A DNA stretch of 18,303 nucleotides from Chitinophaga pinensis (GCA_945890595.1 CAMDCQ010000023.1:1-18303); one strand, 5' to 3'. Counted from the stretch's first letter, positions 7,843 through 16,105 are shown. The notes: a model not told the origin generated them from the letters alone. Program-made: numbers and translations.

Positions 7843-7846
7843 CTTC

Positions 7847-8713
7847 GTGTTTGTAAGTGGATTTACGTTTATTCGAAATGCTATAAAATTAGACTATCCT
7901 GTAAAGGAGGCCATCTTATCAATTTTACCCGTAGTAGATGAAATGGTGGTTGCTGTAGGTAAAAGTGATGACGATACGCGACTATTAATTGAAAGTTTAG
8001 GTTCGAAAATAAGAATAATCGATACTGTCTGGGATGATAGCTTGAGAGTAGGTGGTAAGGTACTTGCTTTGGAAACCGATAAGGCATTAAGTGCTGTTAA
8101 TCCCAAAGCAGATTGGTGTTTTTACATACAAGGTGACGAATGTATTCATGAAAAGTACTATGAAGAGCTCAGGACCAAAATGGCTTTATATAAGGACAAT
8201 GACAGGGTAGATGGCTTATTATTTAAATACGCGCACTTTTATGGAAGCTACGATTTTTTAGGAGATTCTAAAAAGTGGTACAGAAACGAAATACGAATTA
8301 TCAAAAACGACCCACAGATCAAAAGTTATCGGGATGCGCAAGGTTTTAGAAAATCCGGTAAAAAACTGAATGTAAAATCGCTTGACGCAACTATTTTTCA
8401 TTACGGTTGGGTTAGGCATCCAAAGTATCAAATGGCTAAGGTTGTTGAGGCTAATAAGCTCTGGCACAGTGATGATTATATCGAGCAAAAATTTGACGCA
8501 GATGCAGATTTTGACTACAGCCAAGTAGATTCGATTGTTCGATTTGATGGAAGTCATCCGGCGGTTATGAAAGAGCGCATAGCAAATATTAATTGGCATT
8601 TTGACAGAGATCCTAGGATAAAGTCATTTAGTCTAAAGTTAAAGTTCATTTACTTAGTGGAAAAATTGACAGGCTGGAGAATAGGTGAATATAAAAATTA
8701 TAACAGCGTATAA
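7847..8713 (+). CDS. Glycosyltransferase family 2-like protein
   Basis: 288 aa, GTG start. The N-terminal half has the pattern of a GT-A fold glycosyltransferase: SGFTFIRNA (4-12), PVVDEMVVAVGKSDDDT (28-44, strand then acidic turn), and DWCFYIQGDECIHE (89-102), where GDE stands in the place of the usual DXD metal/sugar-nucleotide site. The C-terminal half contains RNEIRIIKND, IFHYGWVRHP and a basic C-terminus. No signal peptide or clear membrane helix is visible. The acceptor and sugar are unknown, and no other glycan genes are adjacent apart from a deacetylase-like gene about 2 kb downstream on the other strand. The short 35-bp divergent spacer with the SRAP gene and the adjacent TACTTTTG element support this start. 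Confidence 0.75.
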   Translation: MFVSGFTFIRNAIKLDYPVKEAILSILPVVDEMVVAVGKSDDDTRLLIESLGSKIRIIDTVWDDSLRVGGKVLALETDKALSAVNPKADWCFYIQGDECIHEKYYEELRTKMALYKDNDRVDGLLFKYAHFYGSYDFLGDSKKWYRNEIRIIKNDPQIKSYRDAQGFRKSGKKLNVKSLDATIFHYGWVRHPKYQMAKVVEANKLWHSDDYIEQKFDADADFDYSQVDSIVRFDGSHPAVMKERIANINWHFDRDPRIKSFSLKLKFIYLVEKLTGWRIGEYKNYNSV

Positions 8714-8808
8714 AGCACGTTTGTACAATCTAAACAACGATCAAAAGGTTATCTTTAGTTTCATTATTGTTTTATAGTCATCTTTTTAACATTTTTTTTT
8801 AACACTCG

Positions 8809-8835
8809 TTGGAATAAATTATATTTCTATATTTG
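8809..8835 (+). promoter_or_regulatory. Promoter of Omp28-like gene
   Basis: TTG at 8809-8811, 16 nt spacer, and TATATTTG at 8828-8835 (exact TAnnTTTG). Upstream is a T-rich stretch with nine consecutive T. The element ends 31 nt before the ATG at 8867, leaving a short AT-rich leader (ATTAAAATTATTTAAC before ATG) with no Shine-Dalgarno sequence. This is the most conventional promoter in the window. Confidence 0.65.
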
Positions 8836-8866
8836 TTCCACAACATCGTAATTAAAATTATTTAAC

Positions 8867-10819
8867 ATGAAAAAAACATTTACATTATTAGTTGTTTTAG
8901 GATTAGCATTTTCTGCTAGTGCTCAAACAATAGTGAGTACAACCGCTCAAAATAAGAAGGTTGTATTGGAAGAGTTTACAGGTATACACTGTACGTATTG
9001 CCCAGATGGTCATAAGATTGCAAATGCATTGAAAGCCTCAAACGCAGGAAACGTATTTTTAGTAAACATTCACGCAGGTGGGTATGCTACTCCTGCTGCT
9101 GGTGAGCCAGATTTAAGAACAACAGAAGGTACTACTATTGATGGTGCTTCAGGATTAACAGGTTACCCAGCTGGTTCAATTAGTAGAGTAAAATCTCCTA
9201 GAGCTGAAGGTAGAGGAACTTGGGGAGCAACTACATCTAGTGTTTTAGCTCAGTCTTCACCAGTAAACGTTGGTGTTAAATCTTATTTTGATAGAGCTAC
9301 ACGTGTATTAACTACAGACGTTGAAGTTTATTACACTGGCAACAGTGCAACTTCTACGGATAAACTTACCGTTATGCTTACCCAAGATAATATCTTAGGT
9401 CCACAAACAGGTGGTACTAGTTTTTACCCAGAGAATTATGTAGGAGATTTATACAAACACAACCACGTACTAAGAATGGTATTGAGTCCAGATGGTGCTT
9501 GGGGTGAGACTATCTCTACTACAACTGCAGGAACTCTTGTAACTAAGAAATATGTTACAACGCTTCCAGCTGCAATCAATGGTGTTCCTCTTACTTTTTA
9601 CAACCTTGATGTAGTAGCATTTGTATCTGAAGGTACAAACAATAACATCATGAGTGGTGCAGAAGCAAAAGTTGAGTACGATCCAACTGGCGCTGTTGAT
9701 TTAAGTGTAGCAAACAAAACCAGTGCAGGTTCAGGTTTCTGTGTTGGTTCAATCACTCCAAGTGTTGAGGTTACCAATAAATCTACTTCAACAGTTACTT
9801 CTTTTGACGTTACTTTGGGCGTAGGAACTCAATCATACACCAAATCTTTCAGTGGTTCTTTAGCACCTAACGCTAAAACTACAGTAACCTTTGATCAGTC
9901 TATCGTTCCAAGAGGAGAGTATGCTGCTTCAATTACTGGTTTTAATAAGATTAATGGTGGTGCATTTTTTGATACCGATTTGAGTAACGATAATATCAAT
10001 ATCTCTGGTCTTGGTTTCCAAAATAGTGCATTTACTTATGGTAAATTTGGATTTAACGGTCTTATGGATGCTAACACAGGTAGAGCTTTTGATCAAAATG
10101 TTCAATACGGTCCTGTATTCTCTAGCACTACTCCTTTAGGTCAAACTTCTACTGGTGCAGTTAGATATTATTTACACTCTTCTTGGGGTCTAGCTAACAA
10201 ACCAGGTTCTATCATGATTGGTGAGGCTGATTTCACTAACGTTACAGATCCTCAAGTTTCTTACTGGTACGCATATAGCGATGGCGGTTTAGGTGGAACT
10301 GCTCCAAGTGTTGAAGTGTATGCTTCTCCAGATTGTGGTGCTAGCTGGTCTGCAATCAATACTACTGTACTTGCATCTACTGGTGAGCCAGCAGATCCTC
10401 AGTACTTGTACGTTCCTAAGTCTCAAGAGTACAAACAAAATGTATTGTCTCTAAGTCAATTTGCAGGTAAAAAAGTTCTTATTTCTATCAATGGTGTACC
10501 AGGTACAAGTGGAAACGCAATGTATCTTGACGAGATAGAAGTAGGAAGTGCTAAAAAAATCGCTTCTGTTTATACAACTGAACTTGCTGGTGTAAATGTT
10601 TACCCTAATCCTGCTAACGATGTAGTTACAATCTCTTTAGCGAATGGTGACAATGCAGTTGCAACAGTTATGGATATTCAAGGTAACGTAATATTTACTG
10701 AGAATGTATTAAGCGGAAAAGCAACTATCAATACTTCTGATATTGCTACTGGCGTATACATGATTCAAATTTCTAACGGTACTGAAGTATCTACTAAGAA
10801 AATAACTGTAGCTCACTAA
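8867..10819 (+). CDS. Omp28-related protein with T9SS type A sorting tail
   Basis: 650 aa. Residues 1-19 are a signal peptide (MKKTFTLLVV..., cleavage after ASA). Residues about 30-270 match the Omp28 family, a thioredoxin-like fold with EEFTGIHCTYCPDGH and a CXXC pair (C42, C45). Residues about 275-375 resemble a CARDB/Ig-like module. Residues about 385-560 are a beta-rich module like those placed before sorting tails. From 578 onward VYPNPANDVV, the MDIQGNVIF strand and the ending GVYMIQISNGTEVSTKKITV form a typical type IX secretion C-terminal domain. It should cross the outer membrane by T9SS and be surface-attached or released. Codons are markedly T-ending and uniform (GGT, GCT, ACT) compared with the neighbours, suggesting high expression. 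It has its own strong promoter and terminator. Confidence 0.9.
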   Translation: MKKTFTLLVVLGLAFSASAQTIVSTTAQNKKVVLEEFTGIHCTYCPDGHKIANALKASNAGNVFLVNIHAGGYATPAAGEPDLRTTEGTTIDGASGLTGYPAGSISRVKSPRAEGRGTWGATTSSVLAQSSPVNVGVKSYFDRATRVLTTDVEVYYTGNSATSTDKLTVMLTQDNILGPQTGGTSFYPENYVGDLYKHNHVLRMVLSPDGAWGETISTTTAGTLVTKKYVTTLPAAINGVPLTFYNLDVVAFVSEGTNNNIMSGAEAKVEYDPTGAVDLSVANKTSAGSGFCVGSITPSVEVTNKSTSTVTSFDVTLGVGTQSYTKSFSGSLAPNAKTTVTFDQSIVPRGEYAASITGFNKINGGAFFDTDLSNDNINISGLGFQNSAFTYGKFGFNGLMDANTGRAFDQNVQYGPVFSSTTPLGQTSTGAVRYYLHSSWGLANKPGSIMIGEADFTNVTDPQVSYWYAYSDGGLGGTAPSVEVYASPDCGASWSAINTTVLASTGEPADPQYLYVPKSQEYKQNVLSLSQFAGKKVLISINGVPGTSGNAMYLDEIEVGSAKKIASVYTTELAGVNVYPNPANDVVTISLANGDNAVATVMDIQGNVIFTENVLSGKATINTSDIATGVYMIQISNGTEVSTKKITVAH

Positions 10820-10840
10820 TACTAATTAGCTACACATAAC

Positions 10841-10877
10841 AAAAGCCCAGATGTCTTACATCTGGGCTTTTTGTTTT
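10841..10877 (+). terminator. Strong terminator, probably bidirectional
   Basis: AAAAGCCCAGATGT (10841-10854) and ACATCTGGGCTTTT (10858-10871) form a perfect 14-bp stem with a CTT loop, followed by more T (TTTTTGTTTTT). It lies 21 nt after the Omp28 stop. The A-run on the 5' side gives a T-run on the other strand, so it can also end the minus-strand ribD operon. Confidence 0.92.
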
Positions 10878-10920
10878 TAAACGATTTTTTTAATAAGCAG
10901 TCTAGCTGATTTTCTTTACT

Positions 10921-12225
10921 TTATGATTGTATGGATTTAATCATAGCTTCGTATACACCGCGCCATCCGCGCCATCTGTCTCGCTCACCAAGGCTGTCGT
11001 TATGCCATAGGCTAATATACAAACCGCCTGTTTTCTTTACCCGATCTACAAGGATTTGAAGGGTACGTACCGCCTCATCATTACTTTGTCCGTAATAGTG
11101 AAGAGGAGTTATATCCATTGAACAAAATGGAAACAATAACAAGGAAGTACCTCTATTCTTTTCTAAATCAAACCAGTAAAATGGAGCTGCAATCCCTGCT
11201 CTAAATCCTAAATGCGATGAATACCCCATTGTATAATCTTCTTTTATCCCTAGCTCTTCTAACGTGCGATACGTTTGGGGCATCGTGTGCATTAGGAAGT
11301 GTTGACGGCTAACAGTGGTTTTCTTCCCAAGAATTAGATTTAATCTTTCTATTTCTTCTTTTACACGACCGATTACATAATTACTGGTGTAGGATGGATG
11401 GATGCCAACGTTTGTATTTGGTGCCGTATCTAATTCTTGAAGTAATTCTCTTAGTTCTTTATTGGAATAGTGCGTATTCTTATCATACGTACCATAATCT
11501 CCCAGATGAATAAAGTATTGAGTCTCGATTTGATTAAGTCGATGAAAATCTAATTGCCACTTAAAATTAAAAAATGGATCTTGTATGCTTCCTGCTAAAA
11601 CGGCTATACGTTCTTTTACTGCTGCAAAATCAGCATGCAATAGGTCTTTGAACATCCCTAAACTACTTCTAAAAAATCCTTTGTTGCGATACTTCCACAT
11701 CATGTCTATATCTATAGTAGAAAGATAGGAAAAGGAACGAGGATTAAAAACCAGATCAGGATAATGGCTACTCACTATTTCCTTGACTAAGAGTGCCCAC
11801 TGGTTCACCAAAGGCTGGTCAAGTACATTATGTTTATGAAGTATACTCGATTCCGCCGGGAAACGATTATGCATATCTGGCGCATAAGGAAGCCACTCTT
11901 CGTATCTAGATGTTACAAAAAATGTTGCAGCAAAAAGATCAAATGGCAACTCACTCATACTCGTCTTAAAGCAACAACTCGTCGCCCCCCACGATTCAAA
12001 TTTTATTTCCTCTGTAATGGATTCTCTTATCTGAGTTTCATCTAGTAAACCATGTGGCATACAATTTAGTGAATTGGAGTTTTCACTAGAATAATTTAAA
12101 TGCGTATTGGAAAGTTCTTTTACATAAAGAAAATCAATGCCTAGCAAGGACTTGAATAGCAATGAAAAAACATAATCATGTCTTTCTGTGGGATGAGGGC
12201 AGTATATATTTATGCAGGAGGGCAA
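10921..12225 (-). CDS. Polysaccharide deacetylase-like protein, DUF7033 type
   Basis: 434 aa with a TTG start. The N-terminal part (INIYCPHPTERHDYVFSLLF, 5-20 onward; FFVTSRYEEWLP, 102-113) fits the domain that precedes the NodB-like deacetylase fold in Bacteroidota proteins of this kind. The C-terminal part carries STIDIDMMW (169-177, acidic metal-site motif), VGIHPSYTSN (273-282), RQHFLMH (307-313) and SLWHND (405-410), as expected for a metal-dependent carbohydrate esterase. The substrate is unknown and no signal peptide is visible. An in-frame stop at 12244-12246 and the absence of ATG or GTG before the homologous region leave TTG (12225) as the only sensible start. It overlaps the dehydratase gene by 16 nt and is last in the operon. 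Confidence 0.8.
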   Translation of the reverse strand: MPSCINIYCPHPTERHDYVFSLLFKSLLGIDFLYVKELSNTHLNYSSENSNSLNCMPHGLLDETQIRESITEEIKFESWGATSCCFKTSMSELPFDLFAATFFVTSRYEEWLPYAPDMHNRFPAESSILHKHNVLDQPLVNQWALLVKEIVSSHYPDLVFNPRSFSYLSTIDIDMMWKYRNKGFFRSSLGMFKDLLHADFAAVKERIAVLAGSIQDPFFNFKWQLDFHRLNQIETQYFIHLGDYGTYDKNTHYSNKELRELLQELDTAPNTNVGIHPSYTSNYVIGRVKEEIERLNLILGKKTTVSRQHFLMHTMPQTYRTLEELGIKEDYTMGYSSHLGFRAGIAAPFYWFDLEKNRGTSLLLFPFCSMDITPLHYYGQSNDEAVRTLQILVDRVKKTGGLYISLWHNDSLGERDRWRGWRGVYEAMIKSIQS

Positions 12226-12458
12226 TACCTTGAATCTAAAATTTCAGCAAGTTTACGGTCTTTTTGTGTAATTTTATTTCCTTCATCATGTGTTGTTAGT
12301 TTTACAAACACTTTGTTATAGATATTATGCCATTCAGGATGATGATTTAACGTATTGATATCTGAAACACAAGTATCCATAAACTGAATTGCCTCTTCAA
12401 ACGATTTAAATTCAAATGTTTTTGTGAGTGCGTTATTCGTTTCTTTCCATTCTTCCAT
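12210..12458 (-). CDS. Pterin-4a-carbinolamine dehydratase
   Basis: 82 aa. The family dehydrates 4a-hydroxytetrahydrobiopterin to the quinonoid pterin after aromatic amino-acid hydroxylation; some bacterial members are linked to molybdopterin or folate chemistry. The signature is clear: LNHHPEW (H39, H40, P41, W43), then H57 and D67 at family spacing, with NKVFVKLTTHD forming the strand between. It is slightly shorter than the classical protein of about 100 aa. Its ATG overlaps the protease stop (TAATG), and its 3' end overlaps the deacetylase-like start by 16 nt, so translation is probably coupled. No aromatic hydroxylase gene is nearby, so its substrate here is unclear. Confidence 0.93.
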   Translation of the reverse strand: MEEWKETNNALTKTFEFKSFEEAIQFMDTCVSDINTLNHHPEWHNIYNKVFVKLTTHDEGNKITQKDRKLAEILDSRYCPPA

Positions 12459-14122
12459 TATCGTATTATTCGTTGACTGTAGTTAATGCCGTCTAGGTTA
12501 ATTTGAATAACATAATAGCCTTTTGAGAAATCTTGGGGTTGGAGCATAATTTTAGACTGAATATCTGAAAGTATAACCTGACCTAATGTATTGTAAATAA
12601 CATAACTCGCCTGTTTTGGCAGATTGATTTGCAAGGTTTCGTTGCCTGCAATAAACCCTTGTTGATTTAATACAACCAGGGGAGATGGTATATTTTTTGG
12701 AGCTATCGAAACATTCCACTTCAAAAAATCTGCTTCCACAAAACATCCTTTTACCTTTTTGTAATAACGCTTATCAAATTCAGAACTGTCAATTTGCACG
12801 ATTAATTTTGCCATTTGAGACATCGTTGCATTTGCTTGCTGATAAAATAAATGCTCAAGTACTAAACTATCCGTAGCTTTTCTTCCTATTGAATCATGGA
12901 TGCACATTAAAGCACTAGACCACACATCACGGTCACCGTCTCTAAATCCTTTGAGGCTAGAAGGATACGCTCTATTGGTGTTTATATTAAAGCCGTTCCA
13001 AAAAATATTGTGGGCATCCCATGTAAATATTTTGTTGGCTGTATAATCATTATGGGTGCGGCTATATGCTTTCGCAAAATAATCACAAGTGCCTTCTTCC
13101 ATAGCTTGTCTTTCGTTACCAATGGTGTTATTAGGCGATGCTATTTCACTAAGAGAATGAGTAAACTCATGAATTACTACCTCACCGTCTTCAGCATCAT
13201 CTATGCCTCCGTCTCCAAATTGTAGCGAATGAAATTCTGGACTGTAGGCTGAATTATCTGCACCCGAAAAAGCATGTACATCCACTTTTAAGGGAATAGT
13301 CAGCGCATCATAACCTAGTTTATTGACATAATTTCCTACCTCATTTATGTGGTAAAAAACATTCAAATACTCAAATCGGTCGTCAAGACGATTTACGCTA
13401 AAACTATCCGTTGTAATGGTAAAATCGTTATCTAACGGCAGGCTAATATTGGCAAAGGATAGAAATTCAGATGCTAAGAAAAAGGTGTCATTTTCAAATT
13501 GAACTGCATTTTGCACCCAAAACATTTGCGAGTCTAGCGTCGAATTGCTGCTGTCTTTATTGTCTATGAAAAAGCCACCATAAACGGTATTTGCACTATT
13601 TATGGGATTCACCATAAATACCTTGCTAAATAATGTGGTATCTTTTCTATTAAATTTATGAATTTCTTTTTCTAACCAAATATATCCAGAAACATCCGAG
13701 TAATATATTTTAGGGTGAAGCTCATCGTATATTGACGTTTCGTAAACGGGTATAAGGTGTGTATTGGAGGGAAACCATTTATCTAAGCCGTTTGATTCAA
13801 GTGGTGGTAAGTGCACCATGTAATTTTGAACCGAAAACGTGCCATTGTTCCTAAGATGCAGTTTAGCGCCAGCCGTTATAACTTCCTTTCCATCCACATA
13901 TTGACCATAAGTTATGTGCACGCCATGGGGACTTGCAATACGGTATGTTTCAATTAGTTGAATATCCGTCGGAAAATCGATATAATTTCGGATATTAAAT
14001 CCCGCATGACTAGCTGTAGGGTGCTTATCTACACTTGAATTTATACTTTGGGATTTCCCCAAAACAACCATACTTGATGCCATTAAGCATGCTCCAATAC
14101 AAAGGATTCGTAGTTTGTACAT
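12458..14122 (-). CDS. Secreted M36 (fungalysin)-like zinc metalloprotease
   Basis: 554 aa. Residues 1-22 look like a signal peptide. Residues about 50-200 are a beta-rich propeptide-like region. The catalytic part has VVIHEFTHSLSE with zinc ligands H318 and H322 and catalytic E319, and AMEEGTCDYFAKAYS with third ligand E343 (the xEGxxD pattern of M4/M36 enzymes). It continues with DRDVWSSALMCIHDSIG and SLVLEHLFYQQ, which fit the helical C-terminal half of fungalysins. Residues about 483-554 (YVIYNTLGQVI ... GYYVIQINLDG) resemble a T9SS type A sorting domain but lack the usual YPNP opening. Predicted extracellular. TAATG couplings lie at both ends: its ATG overlaps the YigZ-like stop and its stop overlaps the dehydratase ATG. 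Confidence 0.82.
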   Translation of the reverse strand: MYKLRILCIGACLMASSMVVLGKSQSINSSVDKHPTASHAGFNIRNYIDFPTDIQLIETYRIASPHGVHITYGQYVDGKEVITAGAKLHLRNNGTFSVQNYMVHLPPLESNGLDKWFPSNTHLIPVYETSIYDELHPKIYYSDVSGYIWLEKEIHKFNRKDTTLFSKVFMVNPINSANTVYGGFFIDNKDSSNSTLDSQMFWVQNAVQFENDTFFLASEFLSFANISLPLDNDFTITTDSFSVNRLDDRFEYLNVFYHINEVGNYVNKLGYDALTIPLKVDVHAFSGADNSAYSPEFHSLQFGDGGIDDAEDGEVVIHEFTHSLSEIASPNNTIGNERQAMEEGTCDYFAKAYSRTHNDYTANKIFTWDAHNIFWNGFNINTNRAYPSSLKGFRDGDRDVWSSALMCIHDSIGRKATDSLVLEHLFYQQANATMSQMAKLIVQIDSSEFDKRYYKKVKGCFVEADFLKWNVSIAPKNIPSPLVVLNQQGFIAGNETLQINLPKQASYVIYNTLGQVILSDIQSKIMLQPQDFSKGYYVIQINLDGINYSQRIIR

Positions 14123-14712
14123 TATTTGATAGCTAAATTAGGTATTTTTTTCAGTTCAGCACGTAACGAAGGAGCCAAATTTTTAGCACATGTAAGAATA
14201 AATTCACCAGAAGAAGAAATGGTATATTGTACATCTGAACGTTTTGCTAAATAATTATAGAGTTTGTAAGTTACATCTTCCGGAATAGAACACATGATAT
14301 CAGCCTTAATAATCAAGTTAACGACCTCTGCTTCTTTTATGCAAAGCTGAGCTGCTCCTCCATACGCTTCAATTAGCCCAGGTATGCCTAGTTTTTTACC
14401 ACCGTAGTATCGAACTACTGCGCATCCTACATTGGTTATTCCTTTAGATAACATTGCATTCAAAATGGGACGTCCGGAACTATTACTCGGTTCACCATCA
14501 TCACTGCAACGTTGGTATTCACGTTCAACACCAATTACGCAAGCAGAACAAACATGGGTGGCTTCTTTAAACTCTTCTTTATATGTTTTTATCTGCTTCT
14601 CAAAAGTTTGGGGCTCACTACACGGGAACAAAAAACCTATAAATCTACTGCCGCTAGCTTTGAACTCACTGGTGTAAATATGATTGATACCGAGATAATG
14701 GTCAGCTTGCAT
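14122..14712 (-). CDS. IMPACT/YigZ family protein (UPF0029)
   Basis: 196 aa, cytosolic. The family hallmark CSDDGEPSNSSGRPIL (69-84, with DDGEP at 71-75) and the VRYYGGKKLGIPGLIEAYGG stretch (100-119) are both present. An N-terminal SRFIGFLFP strand and a C-terminal ferredoxin-like region (about 130-196) complete the two-domain layout. Eukaryotic IMPACT regulates Gcn2; the bacterial role is not settled. The start at 14712 gives an 11-nt overlap with the end of the EamA gene, typical of coupled translation, and no longer in-frame alternative is needed. It is third in the ribD operon. Confidence 0.93.
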   Translation of the reverse strand: MQADHYLGINHIYTSEFKASGSRFIGFLFPCSEPQTFEKQIKTYKEEFKEATHVCSACVIGVEREYQRCSDDGEPSNSSGRPILNAMLSKGITNVGCAVVRYYGGKKLGIPGLIEAYGGAAQLCIKEAEVVNLIIKADIMCSIPEDVTYKLYNYLAKRSDVQYTISSSGEFILTCAKNLAPSLRAELKKIPNLAIK

Positions 14713-15565
14713 AGGCTATCAGAATAATAGACAATAAGGCCATTCCTAAGCCGATTTTATTTCCTCGACTCAGCGTTTCCTTGAAGAGAAGCACGGACAA
14801 AAGCGTACTCAAGATTACTATTCCAACATTGTTTAAACCAAAAACCAGCGCACTCGTTTCACTGTAACTTCCTATTGCCTTAAGCAGAAAATAGATTGAA
14901 AAATAATTTGGAACACCTAGCAAAATTCCAGCTTTCACACTCTTGAATTCGAATTTTTTTAGATTGCCTTTATTTTTTAGTATAAACAAACTTATGCCAG
15001 CAAAAAAAGCACCCAAGAAAATAGAGTATGAAATAGTGTCGGTAGAAACAGTAGCATAAGTGGTCGTTAGCAATTTGAGTGATGTGTCAATGGCGCCGCC
15101 TCCTATAAAAACAACCACAGGGAGCATTAAGTATTTTCGCTCAATTGCCAGACCTTGCTTAACACTAATAAAGTATATGCTCAACAAGGATAGGAGTAGA
15201 CCCAACCAAAACCATACGTTCAATGATTCATTAAAAAAGAAGTACGCAAAAAGAACAGGAACAACAACGGACATTTTACCGCTTACCACGGTAACACTTA
15301 TGCCTAGCTTTTCGGTAGTTAGCGCCATCGAAAAGAATATACCTACAAAGACAAACCCTAATAAAATGCAATACGGAAACCACGAGGCTTGCATGTTTTC
15401 AAGAATATTTTTATGTTCAGAAAACGAATATCCCATCGCAAAACAAACTAAGTAATTTACCACTATCGCTTGAAATTTCTGTACCTCAAACTCCTTAAAC
15501 CATCTAAAAATGAGATTAATAAACGTACTAAAGAGAATACTTAGAAGCAGGAATAAAAGTGCCAT
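14702..15565 (-). CDS. EamA/DMT superfamily transporter
   Basis: 287 aa, almost entirely hydrophobic, with about ten predicted transmembrane helices in two five-helix halves. Each half shows the EamA pattern (SGKMSVVVPVLFAYFFFNES, about 94-113, and LVFGLNNVGIVILSTLLSVL in the second half, with the FKET motif after it). Drug/metabolite transporters of this class move small polar metabolites across the inner membrane; the substrate cannot be read from the sequence. Its ATG directly follows the ribD stop (TAAATG), and it overlaps the YigZ-like gene by 11 nt. RibN, a known bacterial riboflavin importer, belongs to the same superfamily, so a flavin-related substrate is possible but unproven. It is the only gene here ending in TGA. 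Confidence 0.88.
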   Translation of the reverse strand: MALLFLLLSILFSTFINLIFRWFKEFEVQKFQAIVVNYLVCFAMGYSFSEHKNILENMQASWFPYCILLGFVFVGIFFSMALTTEKLGISVTVVSGKMSVVVPVLFAYFFFNESLNVWFWLGLLLSLLSIYFISVKQGLAIERKYLMLPVVVFIGGGAIDTSLKLLTTTYATVSTDTISYSIFLGAFFAGISLFILKNKGNLKKFEFKSVKAGILLGVPNYFSIYFLLKAIGSYSETSALVFGLNNVGIVILSTLLSVLLFKETLSRGNKIGLGMALLSIILIAYAS

Positions 15566-16102
15566 TTATGCAGGTTTAAAATAGTTAAGTGTATCGCTAT
15601 TACTCACGATTTCTTCGTAACGGGGTATTCCTAGCCAAGGTGCTTTAATTCCCTCTGACCATTCCTTAGAAGACTTAAGTATGAGAGCTTCGTCCCATAA
15701 TTTATCCTTAATAAAACTTCCTAAAACCGAAGGACCGCCTTCTATCAAAACACTGTGAATATCTCGTGCCGCCAAATCTTGGAGCATCGTTAAATTGGTG
15801 AGATTTTCTAACTTTATAAACTCAACATACTCGGTTACTTCTGATTTTAGCTGATTGTAGACCAATGTTTTTCCTTCTTTGAATAATTTTTTAGTTACAT
15901 CAACAGACAACATAGCAGAAAGGACAATTTTAATAGGATTGGAGCCATTTGCATAACGTACGTCTAAACTAGGGTTATCGGCGTTGACTGTACCGGCTCC
16001 CACTAAAATAGCTTGATGAGTTGCCCTAAGCTGATGCACAAAAGAGTCATTTTTAGGGTCACTTATTTTTGCATGTGATGAATCTCCATTAGCTCTGGCC
16101 AT
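15566..16102 (-). CDS. ribD: RibD reductase domain fragment, downstream of amber stop
   Basis: 178 aa in the same frame as the upstream deaminase part, separated from it only by a TAG codon (16103-16105) and beginning with ATG directly after it. It carries most of the RibD_C reductase domain: MARANGDS, KISDPKND, LRATHQAILVGAGTVNADNP (26-45), and the NADPH-site motif VLIEGGPSVLGSF (about 118-130). The first strand of the domain, LPYVTLKWAETKNG, lies before the stop, so this piece alone would lack beta-strand 1. Restored, the whole protein would be 341 aa, normal for RibD. No further disabling mutation is visible. It may be made by readthrough, made by TAG-ATG reinitiation, lost as a pseudogene, or result from a sequencing error. 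Confidence 0.85.
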   Translation of the reverse strand: MARANGDSSHAKISDPKNDSFVHQLRATHQAILVGAGTVNADNPSLDVRYANGSNPIKIVLSAMLSVDVTKKLFKEGKTLVYNQLKSEVTEYVEFIKLENLTNLTMLQDLAARDIHSVLIEGGPSVLGSFIKDKLWDEALILKSSKEWSEGIKAPWLGIPRYEEIVSNSDTLNYFKPA

Positions 16103-16105
16103 CTA
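16103..16105 (-). other. ribD: In-frame amber codon interrupting ribD
   Basis: Minus-strand GGC TAG ATG GCC. TAG occupies codon 163 of a continuous 341-codon RibD frame. In relatives this position, directly after the DG of the SxDG motif, is a variable residue (often F, K or R). Single-base sources include TGG, CAG, TAT/TAC and AAG. Confidence 0.9.
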
